A stretch of DNA of 64,000 bases from Nocardia tengchongensis (GTDB lineage: Bacteria > Actinomycetota > Actinomycetes > Mycobacteriales > Mycobacteriaceae), in the NCBI RefSeq assembly GCF_018362975.1, contig NZ_CP074371.1:3224001-3288000 (forward strand), in the 5' to 3' direction. This document shows, piece by piece, positions 1 through 8,832 of this stretch. The notes under the pieces were generated by a model. The model ran no database searches, had not been told where the DNA came from, and saw only the letters and a program-made list of their open reading frames with translations. Both the position numbers and the translations under genes were made by a program. The first letter of the stretch is position 1. Each line of letters begins with the position of its first letter.

Positions 1-99
1 GTGCGGGTCATTCATCGCTGGAGCGCCGGGGACGTCGAGTTCCCACCCGGCCACGACAAGAACGTCTCGCTCTACGGTGCGATCGGCAAGAAGGTCTGA
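1..99 (+). CDS. C-terminal fragment of an unidentified protein
   Basis: An open frame runs in from the left edge and ends with TGA at 97-99, giving the last 32 or so residues of a protein that begins outside the window. The piece is polar and basic with a Gly-Lys-Lys-Val end. It carries no motif I can assign, and the first codon (GTG) need not be a start. The next gene lies on the same strand 110 bases downstream. Confidence 0.45.
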   Translation: MRVIHRWSAGDVEFPPGHDKNVSLYGAIGKKV

Positions 100-209
100 C
101 CCGGACCGCCGCGTGTCCGGTTCGCCCCCCATCTTTTCCGTATTTCCCCTCATCACCGCAGGTCGTCAGCCGGTTGGATGTGTCCATTCCCATTTCGAGT
201 GGAGGGTTC

Positions 210-1577
210 ATGTCGGACAGCGGTGCGGTCGCGGGATCGCGGAAGATTTGTGTCATCGGCGCGGGGCCGGCGGGGCTGTCGGCGGCGCGCGCGTTGCGGC
301 GGCTGGGAATTCCCTACGAGCAGTTCGAGCGTCATTCCGATGTCGGCGGGATCTGGGACCTCAACAATCCGGGCACGCCGATGTACGAGTCCGCGCACTT
401 CATCTCGTCGCGCAAGACGTCGGGATTCTTCGACTATCCGATGCCGGAGGACTATCCCGACTATCCGGGCAACCGGCAGATCCTGGCGTACACGCGCGCG
501 TTCGCGGCCGCGTACGGGTTGCGTGAGGCCATCCGATTCGACTGCGCCGTCACCGATGTCGCCGAGGACGGCGACGACTGGCTGGTGACCCTGGACGACG
601 GGTCCGTGCGCCGCTATCGGGCGGTCATCTGCGCGACCGGTATCACCTGGTCACCGCGCACCCCGCAGCATCCGGGCCGGTTCGACGGCGAGATCCGGCA
701 CTCGTCGACCTTCCGCAGCGCGCTCGAGTTCCGCGGCCGGCGGGTACTGATCGTCGGGCTGGGCAACTCCGGCGCCGATATCGCCTGCGACGCGGCCACG
801 AACGCCGACGCCGCGTTCGTCAGCATCCGGCGGGGCTACCACGTGATCCCCAAACACGTCTTCGGCATCCCCAGCGACGAACTCGCCAACACCGGACCGC
901 AATTGCCGCTGTGGCTGGAGCGGCCGGTCTTCCAGGCGCTGCTCCGCCTGCTGCTGGGGGACCTGCGGAAATACGGGCTGCCCAAGCCGGATCACAAGCT
1001 GTTCGAGTCGCATCCGCTGCTGAACAGTCAGCTCGTGCACCATCTGCAGCACGGCGATGTCGCCATCCGGCCCGATATCGCGGCGCTGGAAGGTTCCCGG
1101 GTGCGGTTCACCGACGGCACCAGCGAGGAGGTCGATCTGATCCTCTACGCGACCGGCTACGACTGGGAGATCCCGTATGCCGAGAAGTATTTCCACTGGA
1201 GCGAGGGCCGGCCGGATCTGTACCTGTCGGTATTCAATCGCGAACATCGAAACCTGTTCGGACTCGGCTACATCGAGGTCAATTCCAGCGCGTACACGCT
1301 GTTCGATCACATCAGCAATGTGGTCGCGCAATATCTGCACGATCAGGACCACAACCCTTCGCGTGCAGCCGATTTCGATCGACTGATCGCGACCGATCGG
1401 CCGAAGCTGAACGGCGGCATCAAATTCCTCGCCACCGCCCGTCATCGCTCCTATGTGGATGCCCACGCCTACCACGGCTACCTGGCCACGCTGCGCAAGC
1501 GGCTCGGCTGGCGGAATCTCACGCCCGGCATGTTCGATCCGGATCGCACCGATGCGGCCCAGCGGGTTCGGCCGTGA
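210..1577 (+). CDS. Flavin-containing monooxygenase (FAD/NADPH-dependent, FMO/BVMO-like)
   Basis: The 455-residue product has an N-terminal FAD Rossmann fingerprint (GAGPAGLSAARAL, about residues 18-30). The FMO signature FDGEIRHSSTF comes next, followed by a second nucleotide-binding motif, VGLGNSGADIACD, for NADPH. This order is typical of class B flavoprotein monooxygenases, which insert one oxygen atom into soft nucleophiles or ketones. The ATG at 210 is preferred over an in-frame TTG at 174 because GGAGGG lies just upstream and the FAD motif then falls close to the N terminus, as usual. The 3' end overlaps the convergent AraC-type regulator by 59 bases. The substrate cannot be told from sequence. 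Confidence 0.88.
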   Translation: MSDSGAVAGSRKICVIGAGPAGLSAARALRRLGIPYEQFERHSDVGGIWDLNNPGTPMYESAHFISSRKTSGFFDYPMPEDYPDYPGNRQILAYTRAFAAAYGLREAIRFDCAVTDVAEDGDDWLVTLDDGSVRRYRAVICATGITWSPRTPQHPGRFDGEIRHSSTFRSALEFRGRRVLIVGLGNSGADIACDAATNADAAFVSIRRGYHVIPKHVFGIPSDELANTGPQLPLWLERPVFQALLRLLLGDLRKYGLPKPDHKLFESHPLLNSQLVHHLQHGDVAIRPDIAALEGSRVRFTDGTSEEVDLILYATGYDWEIPYAEKYFHWSEGRPDLYLSVFNREHRNLFGLGYIEVNSSAYTLFDHISNVVAQYLHDQDHNPSRAADFDRLIATDRPKLNGGIKFLATARHRSYVDAHAYHGYLATLRKRLGWRNLTPGMFDPDRTDAAQRVRP

Positions 1578-2646
1578 CCTGCGAATCGCGGCGCCGCCGC
1601 GCCCCCGCTAACACCGACATGCCGCGCGCCGCACTGGGCGCCTGCCCGGTCCAGCGGATGTAGGCGCGGCGGAACTCGCGAATGTCGCTGTACCCCAGCT
1701 GGTGTGCGATCGCCGAGACCGGCAGGGCCGATTCGCGGAGCAGATATGTGGCCCGCCGCTCCCGCACCCGATCCCGGACCGAACTGAAACTCTCACCCGC
1801 GGCGGTCAACTGGCGGCGCAGCGTCCGCTCGGTGACATGCAGCCGAGCGGCCACCTCCGTCATCGTCAGGGGCCGGCGCAGGTTCTGCTCGAGCAACGTC
1901 TCGACGACGACCACCAGGTCCGGTTCGCGCCGCCCGAGGTCGAGCAGCCGGCGACAGGCGTCGACCGCGATCATCCGGGTCGGTTCACTGTGTGTGGCGA
2001 ACGGCAGGGCCAGGGCCGCGGCGGGAAACACCACCCGGTTGGCCTCGGCGGTGAATTCGACCGGGCATCGGAAGAACCGCTCGTAGTGGCCGGCGTACGG
2101 CGGCGGGGGATAGCTCAGTTCGACCCGGGTGGGCGACCAGTCCGCTCCGACCACGGAGCGAATGAAAATCAGTGTGCTGCACAGTATTTCCTCGCAGAGG
2201 AAGCTGATCAGCTCCGGTTCCGGCCGGCGTTCGTACAGGCGCAGCGCCGCGGTGTCGTGGTCGCGTTCGAGTTCGACGTCCATCAGGGTGCCCGACGCCT
2301 GATGCAGTTCGAGACCGATCGCCACGGCCTCGCCGACCGTGGCGGCCGATCGCATGGCCACCCCCAGCATGCCCATGGTCAGCAGCACGTCGCGCCCGCC
2401 CACCTGCATTCCGAGCGGCCGGCCGGGCATGGCCGCGATCGCCCGGCGCAGGATCGTGGCGGCCTGCCGGAAGGACACTTTGATCGAGTCCGCGGTGAGC
2501 ACATCGGCCGCGGTCAGCCCGGTGCCCGTGAACCACTGCCCGACGTCGTGCGCTTCGCGCGCGCCGATCTCGACGAGCCCGCCCAGTATCGCGGGGGGAA
2601 TGGTAGGCAGATCCAGCCTGGTGCTCACCGCGCCGGCACCCCGCAC
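1519..2646 (-). CDS. AraC family transcriptional regulator with arabinose-binding-like N domain
   Basis: The product is about 375 residues. The N-terminal 200 residues resemble the substrate-binding domain of OruR/ArgR-type AraC proteins. The last 100 residues form the paired helix-turn-helix DNA-binding domain, with a first helix around MTEVAARLHVTERTLRRQL and a second around ALPVSAIAHQLGYSDIREF. Such proteins usually activate a neighbouring catabolic gene, so the convergent flavin monooxygenase is a possible target, though this is inference. The GTG at 2646 is used; a second GTG at 2628 is equally possible and neither has a strong ribosome-binding site. The basic, unconserved tail runs into the end of the monooxygenase gene. 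Confidence 0.85.
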   Translation of the reverse strand: MRGAGAVSTRLDLPTIPPAILGGLVEIGAREAHDVGQWFTGTGLTAADVLTADSIKVSFRQAATILRRAIAAMPGRPLGMQVGGRDVLLTMGMLGVAMRSAATVGEAVAIGLELHQASGTLMDVELERDHDTAALRLYERRPEPELISFLCEEILCSTLIFIRSVVGADWSPTRVELSYPPPPYAGHYERFFRCPVEFTAEANRVVFPAAALALPFATHSEPTRMIAVDACRRLLDLGRREPDLVVVVETLLEQNLRRPLTMTEVAARLHVTERTLRRQLTAAGESFSSVRDRVRERRATYLLRESALPVSAIAHQLGYSDIREFRRAYIRWTGQAPSAARGMSVLAGARRRRDSQVTAEPAGPHRCDPDRTCRA

Positions 2647-2714
2647 CGACTGCCGCTAAACCTGGTCACTTGTCCAATCTAGGTTTGCGGCGTCGGTTTC
2701 ACCAGTGCCAGGCC

Positions 2715-4128
2715 TCAACAGCCGCCGAGCCGGGCCAGCACCGCGCGGTAGAGCGCATGCCACTCGTCATTGCCCTGCCCCGCGAACTTCAGATCCGTGC
2801 TCAATTGCAGGGTGTGCGCCAAACGGACCCCGGTCACGCACGCGGACGGGGCGACCGTGATGTACTGGCCCTGAAAACCGTTGGCCTGAAAGCCATCCGG
2901 TGTCGCGCCACTCCACCACTGGAAGCCGTAGCCGCCGACGGTGTCGTCCCCGGCATCGCTGGCCGGCTTCATTCCGGTGGTGGCCGCGGCGATCCACTGC
3001 TCGGACACGATTCGACGACCGTCCGGGGTGCGGCCGCCGTTCCGCATCAGCTCCCCGAGCCGTACGAAGTCACGCGGTCGGGCGAAGAGCTCCTCCGAGG
3101 CGACGGCCGCTCCGACCCGGTCGGTCATGATGTCGGCGGAGGCTTCCATCCCCGCCGGTTGCCACAGCTGCTGGGGAGAGCACCTGATCGAACGGCTGGT
3201 GGTAGACGCTCTCGAGCATCCAGGCCAGCACCTGCGTGTTGGCGCTGTTGTAGTTGAAGTGGTCGCCGGGCGGCTCGGACCGGGGTAGCGACCGCAGGAA
3301 CTCGTTGCGCGTCTTGCCCGACCGGCCGTCGGTGTAATAGTCCAGGGCGAGCTCGATCCACTCCTCGACCTGCGTGTTCTGAGCGAGCTCCTCGGTGTGC
3401 TCGTCCCAGTGCACACCGGATCGCATCTCCAGCACGTTGCGGATGGTGACGCCCTGCCAAGCGGTGCCGGCCAGGTCGGGGACGTAGGTCTCGATCGGAT
3501 CATCGAGCGAGGCGATCAGGTGCTGGTCGACGGCGATGCCGACCAGGGTCGAGACGAACGACTTGGTGGTCGACCAGGCCTGGTGTGCGGTGCCGTCGGA
3601 CCAGCCGTTCGCGAAATACTGTGCGACCAGCGTGCCGTTGTGCGCGAATTCGATGACATCGGTCCCGGTGTCGTGCAGGAAGTCGGCGACGGTCTTCGTC
3701 CCGCCCGCCCACTCGTAGGTCACCCCGAGCAGATCGATCGGCGCGGACGGCAGCGCCGACACGTAGCCGCCGGACGCGACCGGAACGTGCGGGAGCACCA
3801 CGTCCGGCTTGACCACGTCGATCGGGATCGGCAGCAGCACCTTGTTGTTCGTGACCACCTCGCGCACATAGTTCGACCAGAACTCGGGCGAGGCCAGATC
3901 GGCGGCACTGCCCGCGATCACGTCCGGCAGCGGCGGCACGCCCAGCAGCCGGCCGCCCTGAATCGCCGCCAGCAGGTCCTGCGCGCTGGAAATCGCCGGC
4001 GGGCCCGCGTCATCGGCCGTCGCGAGCGGGAGCGATCCCACCGAGCCGAGCACGCCGATCACGGCCACGGCCGCGCCGAACCGCATCACGGGACCGCGAT
4101 TGCCTTGGCGGCGAACTGATCTGAGCAT
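2715..4128 (-). pseudogene. Secreted serine hydrolase of the beta-lactamase/esterase (class C-like) family, frameshifted
   Basis: The repaired product is about 470 residues with a signal peptide (basic start, then a hydrophobic stretch ending near LATADDA). The family's nucleophile motif S-x-x-K is seen as WSTTKSFVS, followed by the Tyr motif in FNYNSANTQ. These enzymes are penicillin-binding-protein-like esterases or peptidases acting outside the membrane. The frame breaks at a G4 run at 3173-3176 (C4 on the coding strand). Upstream reads QVLS and downstream QQLWQPAGMEA, and removing one base joins them in the normal family order. It ends the leftward operon that starts at 7156. ATG 4128 is chosen for its n-region; ATG 4086 is an alternative. 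A paralogue lies at 34022-35344. An assembly indel is likelier than true loss. Confidence 0.8.
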
Positions 4129-4229
4129 GCCGCCAGAACATACTCGCAGGCGAGGGTCGTGCGGTGGCCTTCGCCGGCGTGGCCGACCGGACACCCGTCC
4201 TTGTCCGGTTTGCCCCCGTGGCCGCGAGG

Positions 4230-5072
4230 TCAGGCGGCGCTGCGCATCAGGCCCTGGGTGTCCACCGAGGCCACCAGATCGCCTGTCCGCGTGAAGATCT
4301 GAATCCGGCCGTGCATGCGGCCACTGCCCGCGAAGTTGCTCTCGCACCGCATCAGGAGCCAATCGTGCAGGGAGAACGGGCGATGGAAGGTGACGGTCTG
4401 GGTGAGCATGGCGGCTGCGCCGCGGCCACCGCGGCGGGCGATCTCGGATTGCGGATACGGGCGCATGGCGACCGGGCCGAGGAAGCCCTCGCTGCCGTGG
4501 GCCAGCAGGGCGCGGGCCAGGGTGGGCTCGTCGGGGGCCTTGTCGCAGCGCATCCAGACGTCCAGGGTCGGGGGACCGGAGAGTTCGAGAGCGAGGGCGT
4601 CGGCGCCGCCGAGGGTGCGCACCTCCCAGGGGAGCAGGGCGCAGGGCAGTTCGGCGCACTCGTCCGGGCCCGGAATCCCGTCGGGCAGACGTGCGGCGTG
4701 GTCGAGGAAGTCGGGCTCGTCGGTGCTGAGCATGGCCAGCACGCGCGCGTGCTCGCGCCCGTCCTGCCGGAACGACACCTGCACGGTGGCCAGCGCCCGG
4801 CCGGACTGAACGGTCTCGACCTCCACGTCGACCTCGCGATCCGCGAAGCCGCCGCGCGGGAAGACCCCGTGCAGGGACTGCACCGCCATGTGCGGCACCG
4901 TGCGCTCGGCGGCGACGACGGCCTGCGCGAGGGTCTGGCTGCCGAGGGTGGTCGGCAGCGTCGAGGTGACATTGCGGGCCCGGAATCGGCCGGGCCCGGC
5001 ATCGGTCAGATCGAGGACATCGAGCAGGTCCGCCAGATCGACGACCGGCCACATGTGGGTTCCACCAGCCAT
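4230..5072 (-). CDS. Acyl-CoA thioesterase, TesB-like double hotdog
   Basis: The 280-residue length and order match actinobacterial TesB-like proteins with two hotdog folds. The N-terminal half contains the segment TLGSQTLAQAVVAA and a strand pattern ending in VQVSFRQDGREHARVLAM. The C-terminal half contains MLTQTVTFHRPFSLHDWLL, the typical second hotdog helix and strand region. Such enzymes hydrolyse acyl-CoA thioesters to free acid and CoA. The gene starts 9 bases after the membrane protein stop and belongs to the same leftward operon, which points to lipid or acyl-chain handling. Confidence 0.85.
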   Translation of the reverse strand: MAGGTHMWPVVDLADLLDVLDLTDAGPGRFRARNVTSTLPTTLGSQTLAQAVVAAERTVPHMAVQSLHGVFPRGGFADREVDVEVETVQSGRALATVQVSFRQDGREHARVLAMLSTDEPDFLDHAARLPDGIPGPDECAELPCALLPWEVRTLGGADALALELSGPPTLDVWMRCDKAPDEPTLARALLAHGSEGFLGPVAMRPYPQSEIARRGGRGAAAMLTQTVTFHRPFSLHDWLLMRCESNFAGSGRMHGRIQIFTRTGDLVASVDTQGLMRSAA

Positions 5073-5081
5073 GGCCGAATG

Positions 5082-6221
5082 TTAACTGCCCTCCCCTTGC
5101 AGGGCCGGAGTCAGTCCCGCGTCGTGGGATCCCGCCGCCGGCCGCAGGGAAACCGCTGCCACGCACGCGATCCCGACGGCGAAGCAGGCCAGGGTGTACG
5201 GCAGGTTGCCGATCGGGTCGCCGTTGGCGGTGGCGCCGTTCTTCGCATCGAAGAAGGCCGGGAGCGCGGTAGCCCACAGAACGCCGAAAACGATGAGGTA
5301 GAACGCGGCATAGAAGCGGACGAAGCGATTGTCGTAGCGGGTTTCCGCCTGGCGTTGCTGCGACCAGGCGCGGTACATCAGCCAGACCGCCGCCACGGAC
5401 AGCACGATCAGCTCCAGCGCGTAGATGACACCGCGGACGGTGGTGCTGCCCGCGCCCAGCACGGTGGCCGGGAGCGGGAGGATGAACGTGCCCGCCGAGG
5501 CCGCCAGCCCGATCACGAGGGTGCGCCAGACCAACTGGAGACCGGTGAACTGCTCGCCCGCGTCCACGCGGCGGCCGACGAAGCGGTAGACGCAGAACGC
5601 CAGCGACATCGGCCACAGCGCGGCGAAGACCACCACGCTGGGCAGCGGCACCGAGTCGAACATGGGCTGGTTGAGCGGATTGTCGGTGGTCCACTCCCAC
5701 CAGCGCAACTGCGGGCCGAGCTGGTCGAAGATCTCGTAGAACGCGTGGTGCACGAAGCCGACGCAGGTGGCCCCGGCGAGCGCGCCGAAGCGGAAAACGC
5801 CCAGCATGCGCACGATCTCGTAGGCGATGGTCGCCATGAACGGGTAGATCGCCACGATGTAGAGCGGCAGGCGTCCCCACAGGAAGTCCACCGTGAACAC
5901 GTTGTGCGCGAACATGGTGTCGACGTGGCCCGAAATGCCGAACGCGGCAGGGAAATACAGCGGCGGCTCGATGACGAACAGGTAGGCGGTCGCGCCGAAC
6001 CACAGCACCAGATTGGTGGGGTCGCCGTGGCGGCGCAGCCGCATGATCGCCCACACCAGGGCCAGCACCGAGCCCAGGATCACCGTCAGCTCCAGGACCG
6101 GCAGCGTCCAGTTCTCCAGGGCCAGCGGGTTTCTCACCTCGACCAGCCCGCCGGCCTGCTCACACGAGAAGCCGAGCGATTTGGCCAGCCCCTCGAAGGT
6201 GGGTGCGCAATGGTCGGCCAT
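5082..6221 (-). CDS. Polytopic integral membrane protein of unknown function
   Basis: The 379-residue product has about nine hydrophobic segments separated by short polar loops, for example around residues 40-60 (LELTVILGSVLALVWAIM). Conserved-looking histidines and acidic residues occur in HAFYEIFDQLGPQLRWWEW and in the loop with HVDTMFAHNVF. I do not recognise the family. Its start ATG shares one base with the stop of the metal-dependent hydrolase upstream (TGATG), so the two are translationally coupled. A thioesterase follows 9 bases later. The context suggests a role in modifying or sensing a lipid-like substrate at the membrane. Confidence 0.75.
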   Translation of the reverse strand: MADHCAPTFEGLAKSLGFSCEQAGGLVEVRNPLALENWTLPVLELTVILGSVLALVWAIMRLRRHGDPTNLVLWFGATAYLFVIEPPLYFPAAFGISGHVDTMFAHNVFTVDFLWGRLPLYIVAIYPFMATIAYEIVRMLGVFRFGALAGATCVGFVHHAFYEIFDQLGPQLRWWEWTTDNPLNQPMFDSVPLPSVVVFAALWPMSLAFCVYRFVGRRVDAGEQFTGLQLVWRTLVIGLAASAGTFILPLPATVLGAGSTTVRGVIYALELIVLSVAAVWLMYRAWSQQRQAETRYDNRFVRFYAAFYLIVFGVLWATALPAFFDAKNGATANGDPIGNLPYTLACFAVGIACVAAVSLRPAAGSHDAGLTPALQGEGS

Positions 6222-7156
6222 CAGTTCGCCTCCGCCCCGGAGGTTTCGGCGGTGTACCAGCGGGTGACGTCGTAGCCCTCCTGGTAGCGCTTGAACCAGA
6301 CGTCGGCCAGCGCGGGCGTCTTCTCGTGCACGGGCTTGTGATTGGGCAGCTGGCTGCGGATGACGCCGCGCAGCGCGATGAGCTGCTCGCCCATCGGCAG
6401 GTCGTCGAAGGCGCGCGGTCCGGGACCGGCGTAGGGCTTGGCGAAGCGGGGCAGCACCTTGCCCAGCAGCTGCTGGGAGCGGTAGGTCGCGAACATCGAC
6501 ATGGCGTCGATCTGCCGCTCCTCCAGCGGCACATGCTTGTTGAAGCCGGCGCAGGCGATCCGCATGATCCGCAGCACGTGCCGGAAGATGGACGGCGCCA
6601 CCCGCATCCGGTAGAGGTCGCTGCCCACCAGGGAATCGAAGATGATGAGCGCGGAGCTGCGGTGCTCGACCTCCTCGACGAAATGCCAGATGAACAGCGA
6701 GGCGACCCGGTCGTCGCCGGGCCGGAACAGCGCGGCCTCGTTGTCGAGCATCAGCTTGAACACCGAGGTGAAGGTGGCCTCCAGGTCGGCGGTGTAGGCC
6801 AGCCGGTACTTCAGCGGCTTCTCGGCGGTGAGCTTGTCGAATTCGCCGACCACCTCGTCGAGGGTCTCCTGCAGGCCCGGGTAGTTGCGGATCAGGCCGC
6901 GCACATGCTGGCGGTGAGCGGTGGAATGCTGCCCCTCCTGCCGCATGAAGGCGTCGGCTTCCTCGGCCACCTCGGGGTCGGTGAATTGGCTCTTGGCCTG
7001 CGTGATCATCTGCACGATCATCTTCTCGAAACCGATGGCCAGGAACGACACCGCGTTGGCCATGCTGGAGAAGGCCGGGTTCTCGGGATTCCAGAGGAAC
7101 GGCACGTCGTGTTGCTCGAACGCGAAAGTCAGCTTCCGCACAATCAGATCAGTCAT
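6221..7156 (-). CDS. Predicted metal-dependent hydrolase (PF10118 family)
   Basis: The 311-residue product is rich in helices and carries the His/Glu pattern of this ferritin-like family: EADAFMRQEGQHSTAHRQH near residue 80 and FIWHFVEEVEHRSSALI near residue 165. These residues probably bind a di-metal centre. Biochemical function is poorly defined for the family. ATG 7156 is chosen because the protein then begins like its homologues; extension further upstream would run through the operator. It is the first gene of the leftward operon (hydrolase, membrane protein, thioesterase, serine hydrolase). It diverges from the TetR gene at 7330, which probably represses it. Confidence 0.82.
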   Translation of the reverse strand: MTDLIVRKLTFAFEQHDVPFLWNPENPAFSSMANAVSFLAIGFEKMIVQMITQAKSQFTDPEVAEEADAFMRQEGQHSTAHRQHVRGLIRNYPGLQETLDEVVGEFDKLTAEKPLKYRLAYTADLEATFTSVFKLMLDNEAALFRPGDDRVASLFIWHFVEEVEHRSSALIIFDSLVGSDLYRMRVAPSIFRHVLRIMRIACAGFNKHVPLEERQIDAMSMFATYRSQQLLGKVLPRFAKPYAGPGPRAFDDLPMGEQLIALRGVIRSQLPNHKPVHEKTPALADVWFKRYQEGYDVTRWYTAETSGAEAN

Positions 7157-7234
7157 ATCGGGCGATTCCTCGTCTTCCGGAAGGGGATGGGTCCGGTGGC
7201 CCGGTCGCGCGCTCCGATGCCGCTGTGAACATAC

Positions 7235-7266
7235 AATCATACACAGACGCGTACAAGTGTATGATT
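7235..7266. promoter_or_regulatory. Perfect palindromic operator in the hydrolase/TetR divergent region
   Basis: AATCATACAC at 7235-7244 and GTGTATGATT at 7257-7266 are exact reverse complements separated by 12 bases. The site is AT-rich inside a very GC-rich context. It sits between a leftward operon starting at 7156 and a TetR gene starting at 7330. Size, symmetry and position fit a TetR dimer or dimer-pair operator, probably autoregulatory. Confidence 0.8.
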
Positions 7267-7329
7267 TGAAAACCCAGCTCAGAGGCATGCTGCGCCGGAA
7301 GGTGACCGCCCGCGTGTTACGGTCGGGCC

Positions 7330-7944
7330 GTGGCACGCAGGCGCGGATGGGGCGGAAGTCCGCCGGAGAACGATGCGGAGGCGGCGGATCGAATCGTCGC
7401 CGCCGCAGTCGAATTGATCGCGCGCACGGGCGCGGAGATCAGCATCGCCGACGTCGCGGAATCCCTCGGTGTGATCCGGCAGACGGTGTACCGCTATTTC
7501 CCCAGCGCCGACGCCCTCATGCGGGCCTCGGCCATCGCGTCGGTGGATGGCTTCCTGGACCGGCTGACCGTCCAGGTCCGCGGCATGACCGATCCGGTCG
7601 AGGCCATGACCGAGGCCATCGTCTACACCCTCACAGAGGTCCGCCGCACCCCCCACCTGGGCATTATGCTGACCGCCACCTCCTCCAGCGTCGACCCCGC
7701 CGGCATCACCTCCGAGGCCGCCCAGGACTTCGGCATCACCATGATCAACCGCTTCGACGTCGACTGGCGTCACTACGGCTACGACGACCGATCCCTGCGC
7801 GAACTGGTCGAATACCTGCTCCGCACCATGCAGTCCTTCTTCATCTCCCCGGGCAACCCACCCCGCGACGACGCCGAACTCAGGCGCTACCTGCGCCGCT
7901 GGATGGGCTCGGCGATCATCGCCCAGACCACCGTCATGCACTAG
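7330..7944 (+). CDS. TetR family transcriptional regulator
   Basis: The 204-residue product has a classical N-terminal TetR helix-turn-helix: a helix near IVAAAVELIARTG, then ISIADVAESLGVIRQTVYRYF with the typical Y-R-Y-F end at about residues 38-58. The remainder is a helical ligand-binding domain. The GTG at 7330 gives the standard short arm before the DNA-binding domain. The gene diverges from the leftward hydrolase/thioesterase operon across a perfect palindrome at 7235-7266. The inferred role is ligand-relieved repression of that operon and of itself. Confidence 0.88.
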   Translation: MARRRGWGGSPPENDAEAADRIVAAAVELIARTGAEISIADVAESLGVIRQTVYRYFPSADALMRASAIASVDGFLDRLTVQVRGMTDPVEAMTEAIVYTLTEVRRTPHLGIMLTATSSSVDPAGITSEAAQDFGITMINRFDVDWRHYGYDDRSLRELVEYLLRTMQSFFISPGNPPRDDAELRRYLRRWMGSAIIAQTTVMH

Positions 7945-7993
7945 GTCGCCGCGCGCCGAGTGTTACCGTGCCCCCGACAAGGAGGGCAGGACC

Positions 7994-8332
7994 ATGAAAA
8001 ATGTTGTGGCACTGATCGGGAACGGTTTCAATGCGGGCATGGTGGCGTTGACCAAGCTTCCGGTGATCGGCTCGTTCGTCGGGCGTGGGCTGGTCGTGAT
8101 CACCTACCAGGGTCGGCGGTCGGGTAAGACGTTCTCGATTCCGGTGGGGTACGTGCGGTCCGGGGACGACATCGTGATCGGGGTCGCCATGCCGGACAAG
8201 AAGACGTGGTGGCGGAACTTCCTGGGTGAGGGCGGGCCGATCTCGCTGCACCTCGGCGGGGTCGATCGCAGTGGGCACGCGGTCACGCAGCGCGACAACG
8301 GCCGGGTCAGCGTGCGGGTGACACTGGACTGA
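7994..8332 (+). CDS. Nitroreductase/deazaflavin (F420)-dependent oxidoreductase family protein
   Basis: The short 112-residue product has the split-barrel pattern of the Ddn/PF04075 family: VVITYQGRRSGKTFSIPVGY, then KTWWRNFLGEGGPISLHLGG. The family binds F420H2 and reduces quinones or nitro compounds in mycobacteria and relatives. A strong ribosome-binding site (AAGGAGGG) precedes the ATG. It lies 49 bases after the TetR gene and could be co-transcribed with it. Compared with Ddn (about 150 residues) the N terminus is short, so redox activity is probable but unproven. Confidence 0.8.
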   Translation: MKNVVALIGNGFNAGMVALTKLPVIGSFVGRGLVVITYQGRRSGKTFSIPVGYVRSGDDIVIGVAMPDKKTWWRNFLGEGGPISLHLGGVDRSGHAVTQRDNGRVSVRVTLD

Positions 8333-8397
8333 TTGCCTCGGATCCGGGAGCGTGTCAGCCTGGATCGTAGAAGGATCCAGGTGGCGAGGAGGCGGCG

Positions 8398-8832
8398 GTG
8401 AAATCCCGGTCAGGAGTCGAGCAGCGGTTCGTGCTGGGCGTGACCGTCGATTTCACCGATCCGGCGCATCGATCGCTGCGGGTGCGGTGGACCGCGGGCG
8501 CGGCCGCATCTCCTCGATTCGAGTCCGCGCGTATTTTCCTGGTGGCGCTCCGATCCCCGTCGGCCCGTACCTATCTGGGACTGGTCGACGGGTTGGATCG
8601 GGCCTCGGTCGAGCTGCCGCCGACGCTGGCCGCCGGCGCGTATGCCATCGAGATCGATGTCTACGGCGGTGCCAGCTGGGGCGACGGCCGGTTGGATGCG
8701 CGCGGGCGCAGTGCCGAGTTCACCGTCGAAGCGGCCGAACAGTCCACCGGCAGTGGCGATCAGCGGTCGGACGGTCCGGAGAAATCGACCGGGCCGAGCA
8801 GATCGGCCACGTGCATCAACGGGCCCGCGTAG
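8398..8832 (+). CDS. Hypothetical beta-rich protein
   Basis: A 144-residue product starts at GTG 8398 with GGAGGCGG just upstream. Its first 120 residues alternate hydrophobic and polar residues (for example FVLGVTVDF and AYAIEIDVYGG), suggesting a small beta-sandwich. The last 25 residues look unstructured. The 3' end overlaps the convergent gene at 8760 by 73 bases, so the tail may be translated from sequence under constraint from the other strand. I do not recognise a family. There is no signal peptide or membrane segment. Confidence 0.5.
   Translation: MKSRSGVEQRFVLGVTVDFTDPAHRSLRVRWTAGAAASPRFESARIFLVALRSPSARTYLGLVDGLDRASVELPPTLAAGAYAIEIDVYGGASWGDGRLDARGRSAEFTVEAAEQSTGSGDQRSDGPEKSTGPSRSATCINGPA

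Noticed and set aside
3070..6054. A very long open frame on the minus strand across the thioesterase and membrane protein genes
   Set aside because: Its upper part is an antisense-frame shadow with Arg/Pro/Ala-rich nonsense. Only the lower part (below 4128) shows family motifs.
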